From: Photobacterium swingsii
GTDB lineage: Bacteria > Pseudomonadota > Gammaproteobacteria > Enterobacterales > Vibrionaceae
Length of the DNA stretch: 64,000 bases
Direction of reading: 5' to 3'
Assembly: GCF_024346715.1 (NCBI RefSeq)
Contig: NZ_AP024853.1
Span: 496,001-560,000 of the forward strand
Shown: positions 23,716 through 32,860 of the stretch, piece after piece
Numbering within the stretch: the stretch's first letter is position 1
How the letters are laid out: each line of letters starts with the position of its first letter
Notes under the pieces: model-generated
Databases searched by the model: none
Told to the model about the DNA's origin: nothing
The model's input: only the letters and a program-made list of their open reading frames with translations
Made by a program: the position numbers and the translations under genes

Positions 23716-25122
23716 ATGTTCAAAAAAACACTGCTAGCCCTTTCCTTTGCAGCCGCTTCGCTTGCAAGTACATCAAGCTTCGCAACTGAAAACGTTGATC
23801 TTCTTATTCAAAATGCAACGGTTCTAACCATGAACCAAGATCGCCAAATTTTTGATAATGGCTTGGTCGCAATTAAAGGCAACAAAATTGTTGCAGTGAC
23901 TGACGGCAGCGACATTAAAGAGTATCAAGCTAAGCGCACCATCAATGCTGACGGTGATATTGTGATGCCAGGTTTGATCAATACTCACACTCACGTCTCA
24001 ATGACAGTTTTCCGTTCATTAGCCGATGATGTGCCAGATCGCCTGCACAGATACATTTTCCCACTAGAGAAAGAGTTGGTGTCTCGTGAGATGGTTCGCA
24101 TCGGTGCACGCCTTGGTAACATTGAAATGCTTAAAGGTGGCGTTACTACTTATGCCGACATGTACTACTTCGAAGATGAAGTAGCAAAAACAGTCGATGA
24201 AATTGGCATGCGTGCTGTTTTAGGTGAATCTGTTATCAAATTCCCTGTTGCTGATGCAGCAAACGCAGAAGAAGGCATCCAGTACGCACTTAACTTTATT
24301 AAAGAATACAAAGATCACCCGCGTATTACGCCTGCATTTGCACCACATGCACCGTACACCAACACCACAGAAATCTTACAAAAAATTGCAAAACTTTCGC
24401 TAGAACATGACGTACCTGTAATGATCCACCTTGCAGAGTCTGAGCGTGAAAATGAAGTGATTGCGAAACGTAGTAACGGCAAAACACCAATTGAATACAT
24501 GGCAGACATTGGCGCGTTAACGCATAAATTAGTGGGCGCGCATGTGATCAATGCGTCTGACAGCGATTTAGATTTGTTGAAAAAACACGATGTGGGTGTT
24601 GCGCACAACATGAGTGCTAACATCAAATCAGCAAAAGGTGTTGCACCTGTTACCAAGATGCTAGAAAAAGACATTCGTGTGGGCTTGGGCACCGATGGTC
24701 CTATGTCGGGTAACACACTGAGCACCATTGATGAGTTCAACCAAGTGGCTAAAGTTCATAAGTTGATCAACCATGACCGCGCTGCTATGCCACCACAACA
24801 AGTGATCGAAATGGCAACGATCGGCGCTGCGCGTGCCTTGCATATGGAAGACACGATTGGCTCACTTGAAGACGGTAAGCTCGCTGATATCATTATTGTG
24901 GACACAAAAGCACCAAACATGGTGCCTATGTATAACCCATACTCTGCATTGGTTTACTCTGCTTACGCCATGAATGTGAAACACACCATCGTAGACGGTA
25001 AAATCCTAATGCAAGATCGTTCTATGACAACGATTGATGAGAATGAAGTGCGTCAGGAAGCCCAAGCGTTCGCCGATAAAGTTCGTAAAACCGTTATCGC
25101 AAGTGGCGAGACTGTGCAATAA
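23716..25122 (+). CDS. Exported amidohydrolase (MTA/SAH-deaminase-like)
   Basis: 468 residues from ATG 23716; an in-frame GTG at 23698 would extend it, but the signal peptide (MFKKTLLALSFAAASLASTSSFA) begins at 23716. The mature part is an amidohydrolase-superfamily enzyme: PGLINTHTHVSM (HxH metal ligands), MIHLAESERENE, VGAHVIN and the GLGTDGPMSGN Asp. It is closest in pattern to 5'-methylthioadenosine/S-adenosylhomocysteine and chlorohydrolase-type (TRZ/ATZ) deaminases, which are usually cytoplasmic; the signal peptide makes this one periplasmic. Substrate unknown. Terminated by a strong shared hairpin. Confidence 0.88.
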   Translation: MFKKTLLALSFAAASLASTSSFATENVDLLIQNATVLTMNQDRQIFDNGLVAIKGNKIVAVTDGSDIKEYQAKRTINADGDIVMPGLINTHTHVSMTVFRSLADDVPDRLHRYIFPLEKELVSREMVRIGARLGNIEMLKGGVTTYADMYYFEDEVAKTVDEIGMRAVLGESVIKFPVADAANAEEGIQYALNFIKEYKDHPRITPAFAPHAPYTNTTEILQKIAKLSLEHDVPVMIHLAESERENEVIAKRSNGKTPIEYMADIGALTHKLVGAHVINASDSDLDLLKKHDVGVAHNMSANIKSAKGVAPVTKMLEKDIRVGLGTDGPMSGNTLSTIDEFNQVAKVHKLINHDRAAMPPQQVIEMATIGAARALHMEDTIGSLEDGKLADIIIVDTKAPNMVPMYNPYSALVYSAYAMNVKHTIVDGKILMQDRSMTTIDENEVRQEAQAFADKVRKTVIASGETVQ

Positions 25123-25158
25123 CACGCGAGGTTAGTACTACTCTCGTTCGCTCTCAAT

Positions 25159-25189
25159 AAAAAAGGCCGCATACTCATGCGGCCTTTTT
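25159..25189. terminator. Bidirectional terminator between amidohydrolase and RND genes
   Basis: AAAAAGGCCGCAT, loop ACT, ATGCGGCCTTTTT: a perfect stem of about 13 bp with A/T tracts on both sides, lying between two convergent genes. Confidence 0.9.
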
Positions 25190-25233
25190 GTATTCAAACG
25201 GCCCGATTAGAGCTATCTGATGTCACTATATTA

Positions 25234-28200
25234 TCATGCTTTTTCTGGTGCCTTCACATTAAAGAACAGTGCAAATATCACTGGTACAACAATCAGTGTC
25301 AGTACAGTTGCAAAACCAAGCCCTGCCATAATAGTGATAGCCAGTGAGTCAAAGAATGCATCGAACACCAATGGAATCATACCCAGCACCGTCGTTAACG
25401 CCGCCATACTCACAGGGCGAACACGGCTAATGGCACTATCGATAATCGCGTGGTACGGTTCTTTGCCTTGGTCAAGCTCAATGTTGATCTGATCTAAAAG
25501 CACGATGCCATTTTTCAAAATCATACCGCTCAGGCTTAATAAACCCAATAGCGCTGTAAAGCTAAACGGTGTATTCGTCACCAATAAACCAATTGAAACA
25601 CCAATAATAGACAAAGGCACTGTTGCCCAAATGACTAACGGTTTCTTGAGCGAGTTAAACAACAGCATAGTGATGATGAACATCAGCAAGTAACCCATAG
25701 GCATAGAGCCCATCATGCCTTCTTGCGCATCTTTTGATGACTCATACTCACCACCCCACTGGATCTCATAACCGACTGGCAGTGGTAATGCATCCACTTT
25801 AGGTTGAACACGCGCAAACAAGGTCGCGGCGGTATCATCACCTAATACATTGTGATCCGCTAATACCGTTAGAGTACGCTTACGGTCTCGACGCTGAATA
25901 AGTGGCTCTGACCATGCGAGATCTACCCCGTCAATCACTTGTTCGATTGGAACATAAGCTTGTTGCACTGGGCTCCACAGCTTTAAGTTCTTCAACGTAT
26001 CGTAATCAACACGCTCAACTTCAGGTAAACGCGCAATCACAGGTAGCATATGCGTACCATCACGCATTACACCTATGGTGCTGCCGCCATACGCCATCTG
26101 TAGAGTTTTCGATAATTCTTCTTTCGAAATACCTAAACGACGCGCTTTCGATTCATTAAACTGCGGCACTAGCTCTTTCGTACGTTCACGCCAATCGTGA
26201 CGCACATTACGAGACTCAGGATCTTGCAGCAGGATATCTTCAACCTGCACGGCAATATCACGCAACACTTGAGGATCTGGGCCGATAATACGTGCTTCAA
26301 TTTTCGAGGCCGGTGACGGGCCAAACTCCATGAGTTTAAATTGGAAAGTTGGCTGATCAAACTCATTCGATAACGATGCATCTAGCTTGTTCAACAAGTC
26401 GAACATATTGTCACGGCTTGTCGTTCTCACTTGAAGCTGCGCATACGCTTCATAACTCTTCTCTGGCTGATAAGTCAGAGAAAAACGCTGCATGCCTTGA
26501 CCAATTGAGGTCGTAACAAATTCAACATCGTCTTGGCTACGAATATAACTTTCGACTTTGTCCGTTTGTTTAATGGTTTCACGAATATCGGTCCCTTCCG
26601 GCATCCACATGTCCACGTAGAACATCGGCGTGTTTGACGGCGGGAAAAAGGACTGCTTAACATGCCCAAAGCCAATCACAGCCCCTACTAACAAGGCCAC
26701 CATGCCAGCCACGGTTAGCCAACGGAATCGCAATGCAAACTTGAGTGATGCACCAAAGACAGTAAAGAGCACGCCTTTGTATGGGTCATCTTGGTTCTGT
26801 TGTTCGCTTTCCGTTTGTTCAGGCTCATTCTTTAACAATAAGTCAGCTAAGAACGGCGTTAGCGTTAACGCAGTGACCCAACTTAAAAACAATGAATAAC
26901 ACAGTACCCAGAACAAAGACCCCATAAACTCACCACTGGCATCTGACGATAAACCAATCGGTGCAAAGGCCGTAATCGCAATCACTGTTGCGCCTAGCAA
27001 TGGCCACTGGGTTTGTTTCACAATATCGGTTGCCGCTTGTACTTTACTTCGGCCTTTTTTCATGCCGACCAAAATACCTTCGACTACGACGATGGCATTA
27101 TCCACCAGCATACCAAGGGCGATAATAAGCGCACCCAAGGAGATACGGTGAAGCTCAATATTATTCAGATCCATTAAAATAAAGGTGCCAAATACTGTTA
27201 ATAACAGTACCAAGCCAATAATCAAGCCGCTGCGAAGTCCCATCGCAAATAATAAGACCACAATAACAATCGCGACGGCCTGTCCTAGGCTAACGATAAA
27301 ATCTTGAACCGAGTTATCAACTTCTTGGGCTTGGTTATAAAAATAATTTAGCTCTATACCCGCAGGTTTGAAGCTTTCTAATTCAGCAAGGCGCGCATCA
27401 ACTTTTGCCCCCACTTCAACAACGTTTACGCCAGCAGAAAATGAAAGACCTAAATTAATGGCTGACTCACCGTTATAAGTGACAACATTGGTTGGCTTTT
27501 CTTGTACGCCACGCGTAATAGTCGCCACATCTTTCAGGTGAATCAGATTACCTGTGTCACGCCCGTGAATCACAAGGTTCTCTAACTCTTCAACACTGTT
27601 CATGTTGCCGTTAGGGCGAATAGCTAGTGTTTGACCATTGATCATCATTTCGCCAGACGCAATAACACTGTTTTGTTGGTTGAGTAAACCACCAATGGTG
27701 TTCATGTCTAGGTTCAACGCTGCCATGCGATCAAGCGAGATTTCAACGAAGATCTGCTCTTGCTGGTCGCCAGTAATGCTCACTTTACCCACACCATCAA
27801 CAAGCTCTAATTCACGCGTTAAGTAGTCGGCATACTGCTTTAGTTCAACATAAGAGTAACCTTTTCCTGTCATCATGATCATGACACCGAAAACATCACC
27901 AAAGTCATCAATGATTTTTACCGACTGCACACCTGCAGGTAATGTCGGCTTTAGATCATTCACTTTACGGCGCATTTCATCCCAGATTTGGGGGAGATCA
28001 TCCGGGCCATAAATCATGTCCATGCTAACCATGATCTGGCTCATTCCCGCAGACGAGGTCGACGTCACCTTATCAATGTAAGGCAATTGCCTGACGGCTT
28101 TTTCTAGAGGATAAGTCAGCTCTTCTTCTACTTCCGTCGATGTTGCCCCCGGGTAGGTTGCAATGATCATGGCATCTTTCAGTGTGAAAGCTGGGTCTTC

Positions 28201-28305
28201 TAAACGCCCTAGATCTAAAAACGATGTCACACCACCGACAGCCAGAATGACGATAAATAGCCAGCTGATCACTTTATTTTTTATTGAATACTCGGCAATG
28301 CTCAC
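25234..28305 (-). CDS. RND-family efflux permease (AcrB superfamily)
   Basis: 1023 residues, the usual length for a hydrophobe/amphiphile efflux RND permease: TM1 near the N-terminus, two large periplasmic loops and 12 TM helices. TM4 carries the proton-relay acidic residues in SLGALIIALGMLVDNAIVVVEGILVG. Its start overlaps the preceding 88-residue gene by 4 bp. It works with the two adaptor lipoproteins upstream; no TolC-type outer-membrane factor is in the operon, so it probably uses a TolC encoded elsewhere. Divergent tetR suggests drug-, bile- or metabolite-inducible expression. Confidence 0.95.
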   Translation of the reverse strand: MSIAEYSIKNKVISWLFIVILAVGGVTSFLDLGRLEDPAFTLKDAMIIATYPGATSTEVEEELTYPLEKAVRQLPYIDKVTSTSSAGMSQIMVSMDMIYGPDDLPQIWDEMRRKVNDLKPTLPAGVQSVKIIDDFGDVFGVMIMMTGKGYSYVELKQYADYLTRELELVDGVGKVSITGDQQEQIFVEISLDRMAALNLDMNTIGGLLNQQNSVIASGEMMINGQTLAIRPNGNMNSVEELENLVIHGRDTGNLIHLKDVATITRGVQEKPTNVVTYNGESAINLGLSFSAGVNVVEVGAKVDARLAELESFKPAGIELNYFYNQAQEVDNSVQDFIVSLGQAVAIVIVVLLFAMGLRSGLIIGLVLLLTVFGTFILMDLNNIELHRISLGALIIALGMLVDNAIVVVEGILVGMKKGRSKVQAATDIVKQTQWPLLGATVIAITAFAPIGLSSDASGEFMGSLFWVLCYSLFLSWVTALTLTPFLADLLLKNEPEQTESEQQNQDDPYKGVLFTVFGASLKFALRFRWLTVAGMVALLVGAVIGFGHVKQSFFPPSNTPMFYVDMWMPEGTDIRETIKQTDKVESYIRSQDDVEFVTTSIGQGMQRFSLTYQPEKSYEAYAQLQVRTTSRDNMFDLLNKLDASLSNEFDQPTFQFKLMEFGPSPASKIEARIIGPDPQVLRDIAVQVEDILLQDPESRNVRHDWRERTKELVPQFNESKARRLGISKEELSKTLQMAYGGSTIGVMRDGTHMLPVIARLPEVERVDYDTLKNLKLWSPVQQAYVPIEQVIDGVDLAWSEPLIQRRDRKRTLTVLADHNVLGDDTAATLFARVQPKVDALPLPVGYEIQWGGEYESSKDAQEGMMGSMPMGYLLMFIITMLLFNSLKKPLVIWATVPLSIIGVSIGLLVTNTPFSFTALLGLLSLSGMILKNGIVLLDQINIELDQGKEPYHAIIDSAISRVRPVSMAALTTVLGMIPLVFDAFFDSLAITIMAGLGFATVLTLIVVPVIFALFFNVKAPEKA

Positions 28306-28568
28306 CGTATTTTCTCCACCGCTAATGTTGTTAAATCCAACTCTATGTTAAGCACACTACTTAGCGCGTTATACTCTGCACTTTGGTACGCTTGCATCGC
28401 ATTGTTTGGCGATACTTTAATTTCAATTCCTGGCACTTGTTCACCAATAAACTGCCACACTAAAAACTGCCCCAGCTCACTTAATAGCAACACACTAACA
28501 AGGGTCAACGTTATCACCACGCCCCAACGTAGTAGTGCGCGTTTGTGTCTGAATACAGCCTTCTTCAC
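28302..28568 (-). CDS. Small membrane protein embedded in the RND operon
   Basis: 88 residues. A basic N-terminus (MKKAVFRHKRALLRW), one TM helix (GVVITLTLVSVLLLSELGQFLVW) and a periplasmic tail of about 48 residues. It overlaps the adaptor gene before it and the permease gene after it by 4 bp each (ATGA), so its synthesis is coupled to both and a structural or assembly role in the pump is likely. I recognise no named family; it is larger than AcrZ and not similar to it by eye. Confidence 0.75.
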   Translation of the reverse strand: MKKAVFRHKRALLRWGVVITLTLVSVLLLSELGQFLVWQFIGEQVPGIEIKVSPNNAMQAYQSAEYNALSSVLNIELDLTTLAVEKIR

Positions 28569-29644
28569 TGCGCAGTGTCCTTATTTACAAGACTTGAAGT
28601 AACGACAGATGTCGGCATGCCTTCACGAAGTTTACGTAAACTTGAGGTGATCAAAACGTCGCCTAGCTCCACGCCACTGCTGACGATCGCACCTTGGTTA
28701 TTGACTTGTTCGATACCTACTTCAACCTTGTGCGCGGCACCCTCTTGTTGCTTCCAAACATAAAACTGACCTTTTTCTTGGCCTGCTTGCAGCGCAATCA
28801 TAGGGAGCTGATAACCTTGTAAGGTACTCAGCCCTGCCTCCGCCATGTTGACGCTTAACGCAACACTCGTACCCGGTAAAATGGCAGGGGTTTGTTGTGG
28901 CATTTCAAACCATACACGGTAAGTCTGTGTCTGAGGTTCTAGCTCACTGGTGTGCTTAAAGTAACGCACCGGGAACGCCTGCTTGTCTGTGCCAAACTTC
29001 GCCATTGGTTGGTAACCCGTACGCTTTTGCGCAGGATTTACCATGGCTATCACATTGTCTGAAACTGGAATATTGATATAAACCTTATTATTTTGATAAA
29101 GGCTAAGTACAACCTCACCGGGCGAAACCGCTTCGAAGGACTCCTTCGGTGAAGTTGAGATCATGCCATCAAAAGGCGCAACTAAACGGGTATAGCCTAA
29201 GCGCGCATTAGCAGAATCGAGTGCGACTTTGGTTAAGCGTTGATTTGCCGTTAATTCGTCAAATTCAGCTTTAGAAATCATCTTTTGAGCATATAACTCA
29301 CGGCCACGCGCTAATTGCTTAGACGCTAAGGTAAATTGTACGCTAGCATCACGCTGCTTTTGTTCAAACTTACTCGCATCTAATTCGGCCAGCAGCTGAC
29401 CTTTCTTCACAACTTGACCCGTATTCACCAATACACGCTTCAGTTCACCTTCAACACGAAAAGCTAACGGTGTGTTTTCTGCGGCTTCCACTTGACCGTT
29501 AAAAATACGGTATTGGCTCTCAACAGGGTCCGATACAGTTAATGTTGATACGGCTAAAGCTTTTTGCTCAACAGCAGCAGGCGGCTCTTGGCAACCTTGT
29601 AGAAATGCCATCGACAAAGCGAGAAGTGAGATTTTCTTCAACAT
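28565..29644 (-). CDS. RND periplasmic adaptor lipoprotein (second)
   Basis: 359 residues from ATG 29644, with AGGTGG about 8 nt upstream and a lipoprotein signal (MLKKISLLALSMAFLQGC). It has the HlyD/AcrA layout: a barrel-sandwich strand (LKRVLVNTGQVVKKGQLLAELDASKFEQKQRDA), an alpha-helical hairpin with YAQKMISKAEFDEL, the returning lipoyl half (YTRLVAPFDGMIS) and beta-barrel/membrane-proximal domains. It begins 1 bp after the first adaptor gene ends and overlaps the 88-residue gene by 4 bp. Confidence 0.93.
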   Translation of the reverse strand: MLKKISLLALSMAFLQGCQEPPAAVEQKALAVSTLTVSDPVESQYRIFNGQVEAAENTPLAFRVEGELKRVLVNTGQVVKKGQLLAELDASKFEQKQRDASVQFTLASKQLARGRELYAQKMISKAEFDELTANQRLTKVALDSANARLGYTRLVAPFDGMISTSPKESFEAVSPGEVVLSLYQNNKVYINIPVSDNVIAMVNPAQKRTGYQPMAKFGTDKQAFPVRYFKHTSELEPQTQTYRVWFEMPQQTPAILPGTSVALSVNMAEAGLSTLQGYQLPMIALQAGQEKGQFYVWKQQEGAAHKVEVGIEQVNNQGAIVSSGVELGDVLITSSLRKLREGMPTSVVTSSLVNKDTAQ

Positions 29645-29645
29645 C

Positions 29646-30728
29646 TTAGATCCCACCTTCACGAGTCCAAGCGCGCACTTGTTGGCCTGAGTACAAATCT
29701 TTTGCACCAGCGATAACAATGACAGCACCTTGCGGTAAACCATCGGTCACACTACCGTTTTCATCGAGATTCACTTCTAAAGCATCAATAACTGAAGTCG
29801 CAGGGTTAAATTGCCAAACAGTACCTATGCTATCGCGTTTTTCTATCCACGCACCTTCAGGCAAAATCAATGTTGAAGCAGACTCAGCTTGAGCAAAGTG
29901 CACTTTACCTGCCATACCTGACAGCACGTTTAAATCATCAGGGCGATGGATGGTCACTTTTGCGCTATAAGTGTTAGTGTCTAAATCAGGCTGAGTCGAC
30001 ACTTCTTTCAACTCGGCATGGATAGGCATATTCGGGAAATTATCCATGACAACCCATGCTGGCGTTGCTTGAATCGCTTCTAATCCCATTTTTTCCACGA
30101 AAGTCACTGGCAAATTAAAAGCAATGTCTAAACTATCCACATTTTGAATATTCAATATTGCCTGATTAGCGCCAACAAATTGATGTTGATTTACAAGGCG
30201 AAGCGAAACTACCCCATCAAACGGTGCAGTAATTAAGGTATTTTCTAAATCTGTTTTTGCCTGCTCTATGTTTGCAATTGCCGTTTTATAGCTAGTCTCG
30301 TTACGGTCAAATTGATCAGTGCTGATAAGTTTTTTCGCATAAAGTTGCTGCGCACGTTCAAACTGACTTTTCGCTAATTCGTATTCAGCAAATTTGGCAT
30401 CAAACGCTAAGCGATAGTCTTTATCGTCAAGCACAGCCAGCACTTGGCCTTTTTCGACCTTCTGTCCAACATTCACAAGCATCTGCTGTACCTCACCAGG
30501 CACTTGAAATGATAACTGTGCACGTTGTGCGGCTTCTGCTTTCCCTGGAAATTCACTGCTTTCTTGCGCTGTGTTCACCGGCACTTCAAAAAGCTTCACT
30601 GACTTAATCACATCTGTAGTGGGCTCTGAATTCGCCTGATTACACCCAACTAAAACGCTGCTGAGTAAGGCTATTGCGGCTAATTTAGCCAGCGGGCTAA
30701 TTAAAGGCTGTTGTCCTATCACGTGCAT
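29646..30728 (-). CDS. RND periplasmic adaptor lipoprotein (first)
   Basis: 360 residues. The signal region ends with lipobox SVLVGC after about 29 residues. HlyD/AcrA-type domains are visible: QQMLVNVGQKVEKGQVLAVLDDKDYRLA, hairpin tip YAKKLISTDQFDRNE, lipoyl return TLITAPFDGVVSLR and a C-terminal barrel. Two different adaptors feeding one RND permease is uncommon but known (as I recall, V. cholerae VexIJK). First gene of the four-gene operon, divergent from tetR, with an operator-like palindrome just upstream of its start. Confidence 0.93.
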   Translation of the reverse strand: MHVIGQQPLISPLAKLAAIALLSSVLVGCNQANSEPTTDVIKSVKLFEVPVNTAQESSEFPGKAEAAQRAQLSFQVPGEVQQMLVNVGQKVEKGQVLAVLDDKDYRLAFDAKFAEYELAKSQFERAQQLYAKKLISTDQFDRNETSYKTAIANIEQAKTDLENTLITAPFDGVVSLRLVNQHQFVGANQAILNIQNVDSLDIAFNLPVTFVEKMGLEAIQATPAWVVMDNFPNMPIHAELKEVSTQPDLDTNTYSAKVTIHRPDDLNVLSGMAGKVHFAQAESASTLILPEGAWIEKRDSIGTVWQFNPATSVIDALEVNLDENGSVTDGLPQGAVIVIAGAKDLYSGQQVRAWTREGGI

Positions 30729-30740
30729 GTCTCTCTTTTT

Positions 30741-30766
30741 ATATGCTGTACACCTGTGCAGTATAT
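30741..30766. promoter_or_regulatory. TetR operator-like palindrome in the RND promoter
   Basis: Half-sites ATATGCTGTACAC and CTGTGCAGTATAT match as inverted repeats at 10 of 13 positions. On the reverse strand a TATACT -10 (30760-30765) sits inside it, with a TTGATC -35 (30782-30787) 16 bp upstream. A repressor bound here would block the RND promoter; the divergent TetR protein is the obvious candidate. Confidence 0.65.
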
Positions 30767-30883
30767 GTTGATCTCATCGAAGATCAAGTATATTTTACAA
30801 GTGGACAATAAAGGATTTCTGTGAGCACAAGGGTGACTACAAAACGAATTTCTGGTAAAAAAGATGTGGGAAATTAAGTAACT

Positions 30884-31615
30884 ATGATGATGACAGAACG
30901 AAAGCAAGGCCGTCGCAGCGCCCAGGCCGCCGAAGAAACAAAGCTGCTAATTATGAAAACTGCCGCAAAAATGTTTTGCGAACAGGGATATGAGCGCGTT
31001 TCACTACGGAATATTAGTGAGCAAGCAGGCGTATCTCACAGCCTGATCCGTCATCATTTCGGTAGTAAAGAGAAGATCTGGCATAACATCAGTGATTGCC
31101 TACATGTCTACTTTCTGTCTTACATGTATAAGCTCCAAGAGAGCATTCCGTCTGATTTGCCAAGTAACCTTATCTTGTACCGCTTCATCACCATGCTATT
31201 GGCACAGCAACTAGTTCATCAGCAGCCGATTCAATTGATCACCGACGGTATCCGCCAAGGTGATGAATTAATGGATTATTTTTTTGATAGCAATGGTGAA
31301 CTTGAAGAATTCGTCAATCAGTTAGTAGATACTTTTCATCGAGATTTTCCCGAAGCAGAATTAAGTGTATGGGAAATGAAATGGCAAATGATGATATTTG
31401 CTAACGGTGCAGTAAACCTCAAGCCCTTCTTAATTGAAACATGGAAGCATGATGATGCGAGCTATTCCCAATGCTTGCTTAACCACTGGGAATTATTTAA
31501 TCGCAACATGGCAATGCGCTTGAACGTCACAGAAGAAGAAATGCTTCACCCGGAAAGATTGGAAGATATTCTGATTGAACTACCCTGCGAATGGGGTTGT
31601 GATACTCAAGAATAA
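30884..31615 (+). CDS. TetR-family transcriptional regulator of the RND operon
   Basis: 243 residues. N-terminal HTH typical of TetR: TKLLIMKTAAKMFCEQGYERVSLRNISEQAGVSHSLIRHHFGSKEKIWHNI. The C-terminal ligand-binding part is helical with a long acidic tail (LPCEWGCDTQE). Three consecutive ATG codons make the exact start uncertain. Its divergent position, 155 bp from the RND operon with a palindrome between, marks it as the local repressor. The ligand is unknown. Confidence 0.9.
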   Translation: MMMTERKQGRRSAQAAEETKLLIMKTAAKMFCEQGYERVSLRNISEQAGVSHSLIRHHFGSKEKIWHNISDCLHVYFLSYMYKLQESIPSDLPSNLILYRFITMLLAQQLVHQQPIQLITDGIRQGDELMDYFFDSNGELEEFVNQLVDTFHRDFPEAELSVWEMKWQMMIFANGAVNLKPFLIETWKHDDASYSQCLLNHWELFNRNMAMRLNVTEEEMLHPERLEDILIELPCEWGCDTQE

Positions 31616-31683
31616 TCATAAGCGAATGAAGATGCTGATCAGTGTCATGCGATGAGCGCTATAGTCGCTGCGATTCGAATACA

Positions 31684-31719
31684 AAAAAACGGCAGTGCTA
31701 CCAAGCACTGCCGTTTTTT
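31684..31719. terminator. Bidirectional terminator between tetR and oxygenase genes
   Basis: AAAACGGCAGTGCT, loop ACCA, AGCACTGCCGTTTT: a perfect 14-bp stem with A tract before and T tract after, located between convergent genes. Confidence 0.92.
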
Positions 31720-31759
31720 CTATCTTCCAGTAGCCTATATCTTCACTAGGCAGAGCGTT

Positions 31760-32599
31760 CTAAATCACGCCCAGCTCTTTCAGGCGCTCAGTCAGGTATG
31801 AACCCGCTGTGTGACGCTCTGAAAGCACAACTTCTGGCTTAGGATGCAAGAATAGAGGCAGTGAAATACGTGATTTCGTTTTATCTGAACCTTCAGGGTT
31901 AATAACGCGGTGTGTCGTTGATGGGAAGTAACCATCAGACGCTTCTTGTAACATATCACCAATGTTGATGATCAGGTTACCAAAATCACATGGCACATCT
32001 AGCCACTCACCGTCTTTTGATAATACCTGTAACCCCGGCTCATTCGCAGCAGGTAATACAGTCAAAAGGTTTATGTCTTCATGCGCACCCGCACGGATTG
32101 CACCAAGCTCCTCATCACCTTGTAGTGGCGGGTAATGTAATACGCGAAGCAGTGTTTGCTCGCTATCTTCAATCATGCTTGATAGTGGTTGACTAAATTT
32201 ACCTGAAACCTCAGTTGGCGCGTGTTTTTCAACCCATGAAAGCAACTCCGCAGCTAGTGCGTTTGCTTGCTCATAGTAATTCTGAATTTCCGCACGAAGT
32301 GCTTCTGGGCATTGGCCCCACGGGTAATAGTGGAAAAACTCTTTGATGTCTTTCTTCGAATGCCCTTTCGCTGTTTCAGACACATCAGTTGGAAATAGAC
32401 CGTCTTGCGTTTCTACATTAAATGTAAAGTCTGTTTTGCTGTCATCATTGAAAAATGTATACCAGTTTTCGTAGATTGAATTTACTAACTGCTGCTGGAT
32501 TGGGTGATTTTTAAGCACGCCAAAACCTGTGTTGCGTAGGGATTCAACAAACAGCTGTTCTGCATTCTCTGCGGTGTAGTCAACGGCTTCTAATTTCAT
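31760..32599 (-). CDS. 2-oxoglutarate/Fe(II)-dependent oxygenase (isopenicillin N synthase family)
   Basis: 279 residues with the double-stranded beta-helix pattern of the family: iron ligands in GAHEDINLLTVLP (His, Asp) and TTHRVINPEG (His), and the 2-oxoglutarate-binding RxS in KSRISLPLFLHP. The N-terminal domain (NTGFGVLKNHPIQQQLVNSIYENWYTFF) is the DIOX_N type. Close homologues occur widely in gammaproteobacteria, but I know of no confirmed substrate. It stands alone with its own terminator; a PurR-like double palindrome lies 160 bp upstream. Confidence 0.85.
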   Translation of the reverse strand: MKLEAVDYTAENAEQLFVESLRNTGFGVLKNHPIQQQLVNSIYENWYTFFNDDSKTDFTFNVETQDGLFPTDVSETAKGHSKKDIKEFFHYYPWGQCPEALRAEIQNYYEQANALAAELLSWVEKHAPTEVSGKFSQPLSSMIEDSEQTLLRVLHYPPLQGDEELGAIRAGAHEDINLLTVLPAANEPGLQVLSKDGEWLDVPCDFGNLIINIGDMLQEASDGYFPSTTHRVINPEGSDKTKSRISLPLFLHPKPEVVLSERHTAGSYLTERLKELGVI

Positions 32600-32761
32600 T
32601 TTGAGGCTTCTTTCGGCTGATTATACGTTCTTCCACTGTGTAAATAGCAGAAGTCATTGAGCAATATCATTGTTATGCGCAGGATTTTATGAATATAACT
32701 CCTCAGCTACAAGGGTAAACCCAACAAAACAAAAGAAACACACTGTTTACAACAGGAAACA

Positions 32762-32785
32762 AGCAAGCGTTTGCTCAAACGTTTG
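32762..32785. promoter_or_regulatory. Tandem PurR/LacI-type palindromes
   Basis: AGCAAGCGTTTGCT (one mismatch from a perfect dyad) is followed directly by the perfect palindrome CAAACGTTTG. The second, with its flanks, matches the PurR consensus ACGCAAACGTTTGCGT at 13 of 16 positions as I align it. It lies between two reverse-strand genes, upstream of the 2OG oxygenase at 32599. Confidence 0.45.
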
Positions 32786-32819
32786 CGCCAACATGCTGTT
32801 TAATCTCCTAAAGACAAAA

Positions 32820-32841
32820 AAACCCTACATAGGTAGGGTTT
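32820..32841 (-). terminator. Terminator of the 100-residue hypothetical gene
   Basis: Reverse strand: AAACCCTAC, loop CTAT, GTAGGGTTT followed by T residues. It starts about 20 bp after the stop at 32861. Confidence 0.85.
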
Positions 32842-32860
32842 CAGGGTATAACGTTAAGCA

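Noticed and set aside
24315..24740. 141-codon reverse ORF
   Set aside because: Antisense shadow of the amidohydrolase gene.
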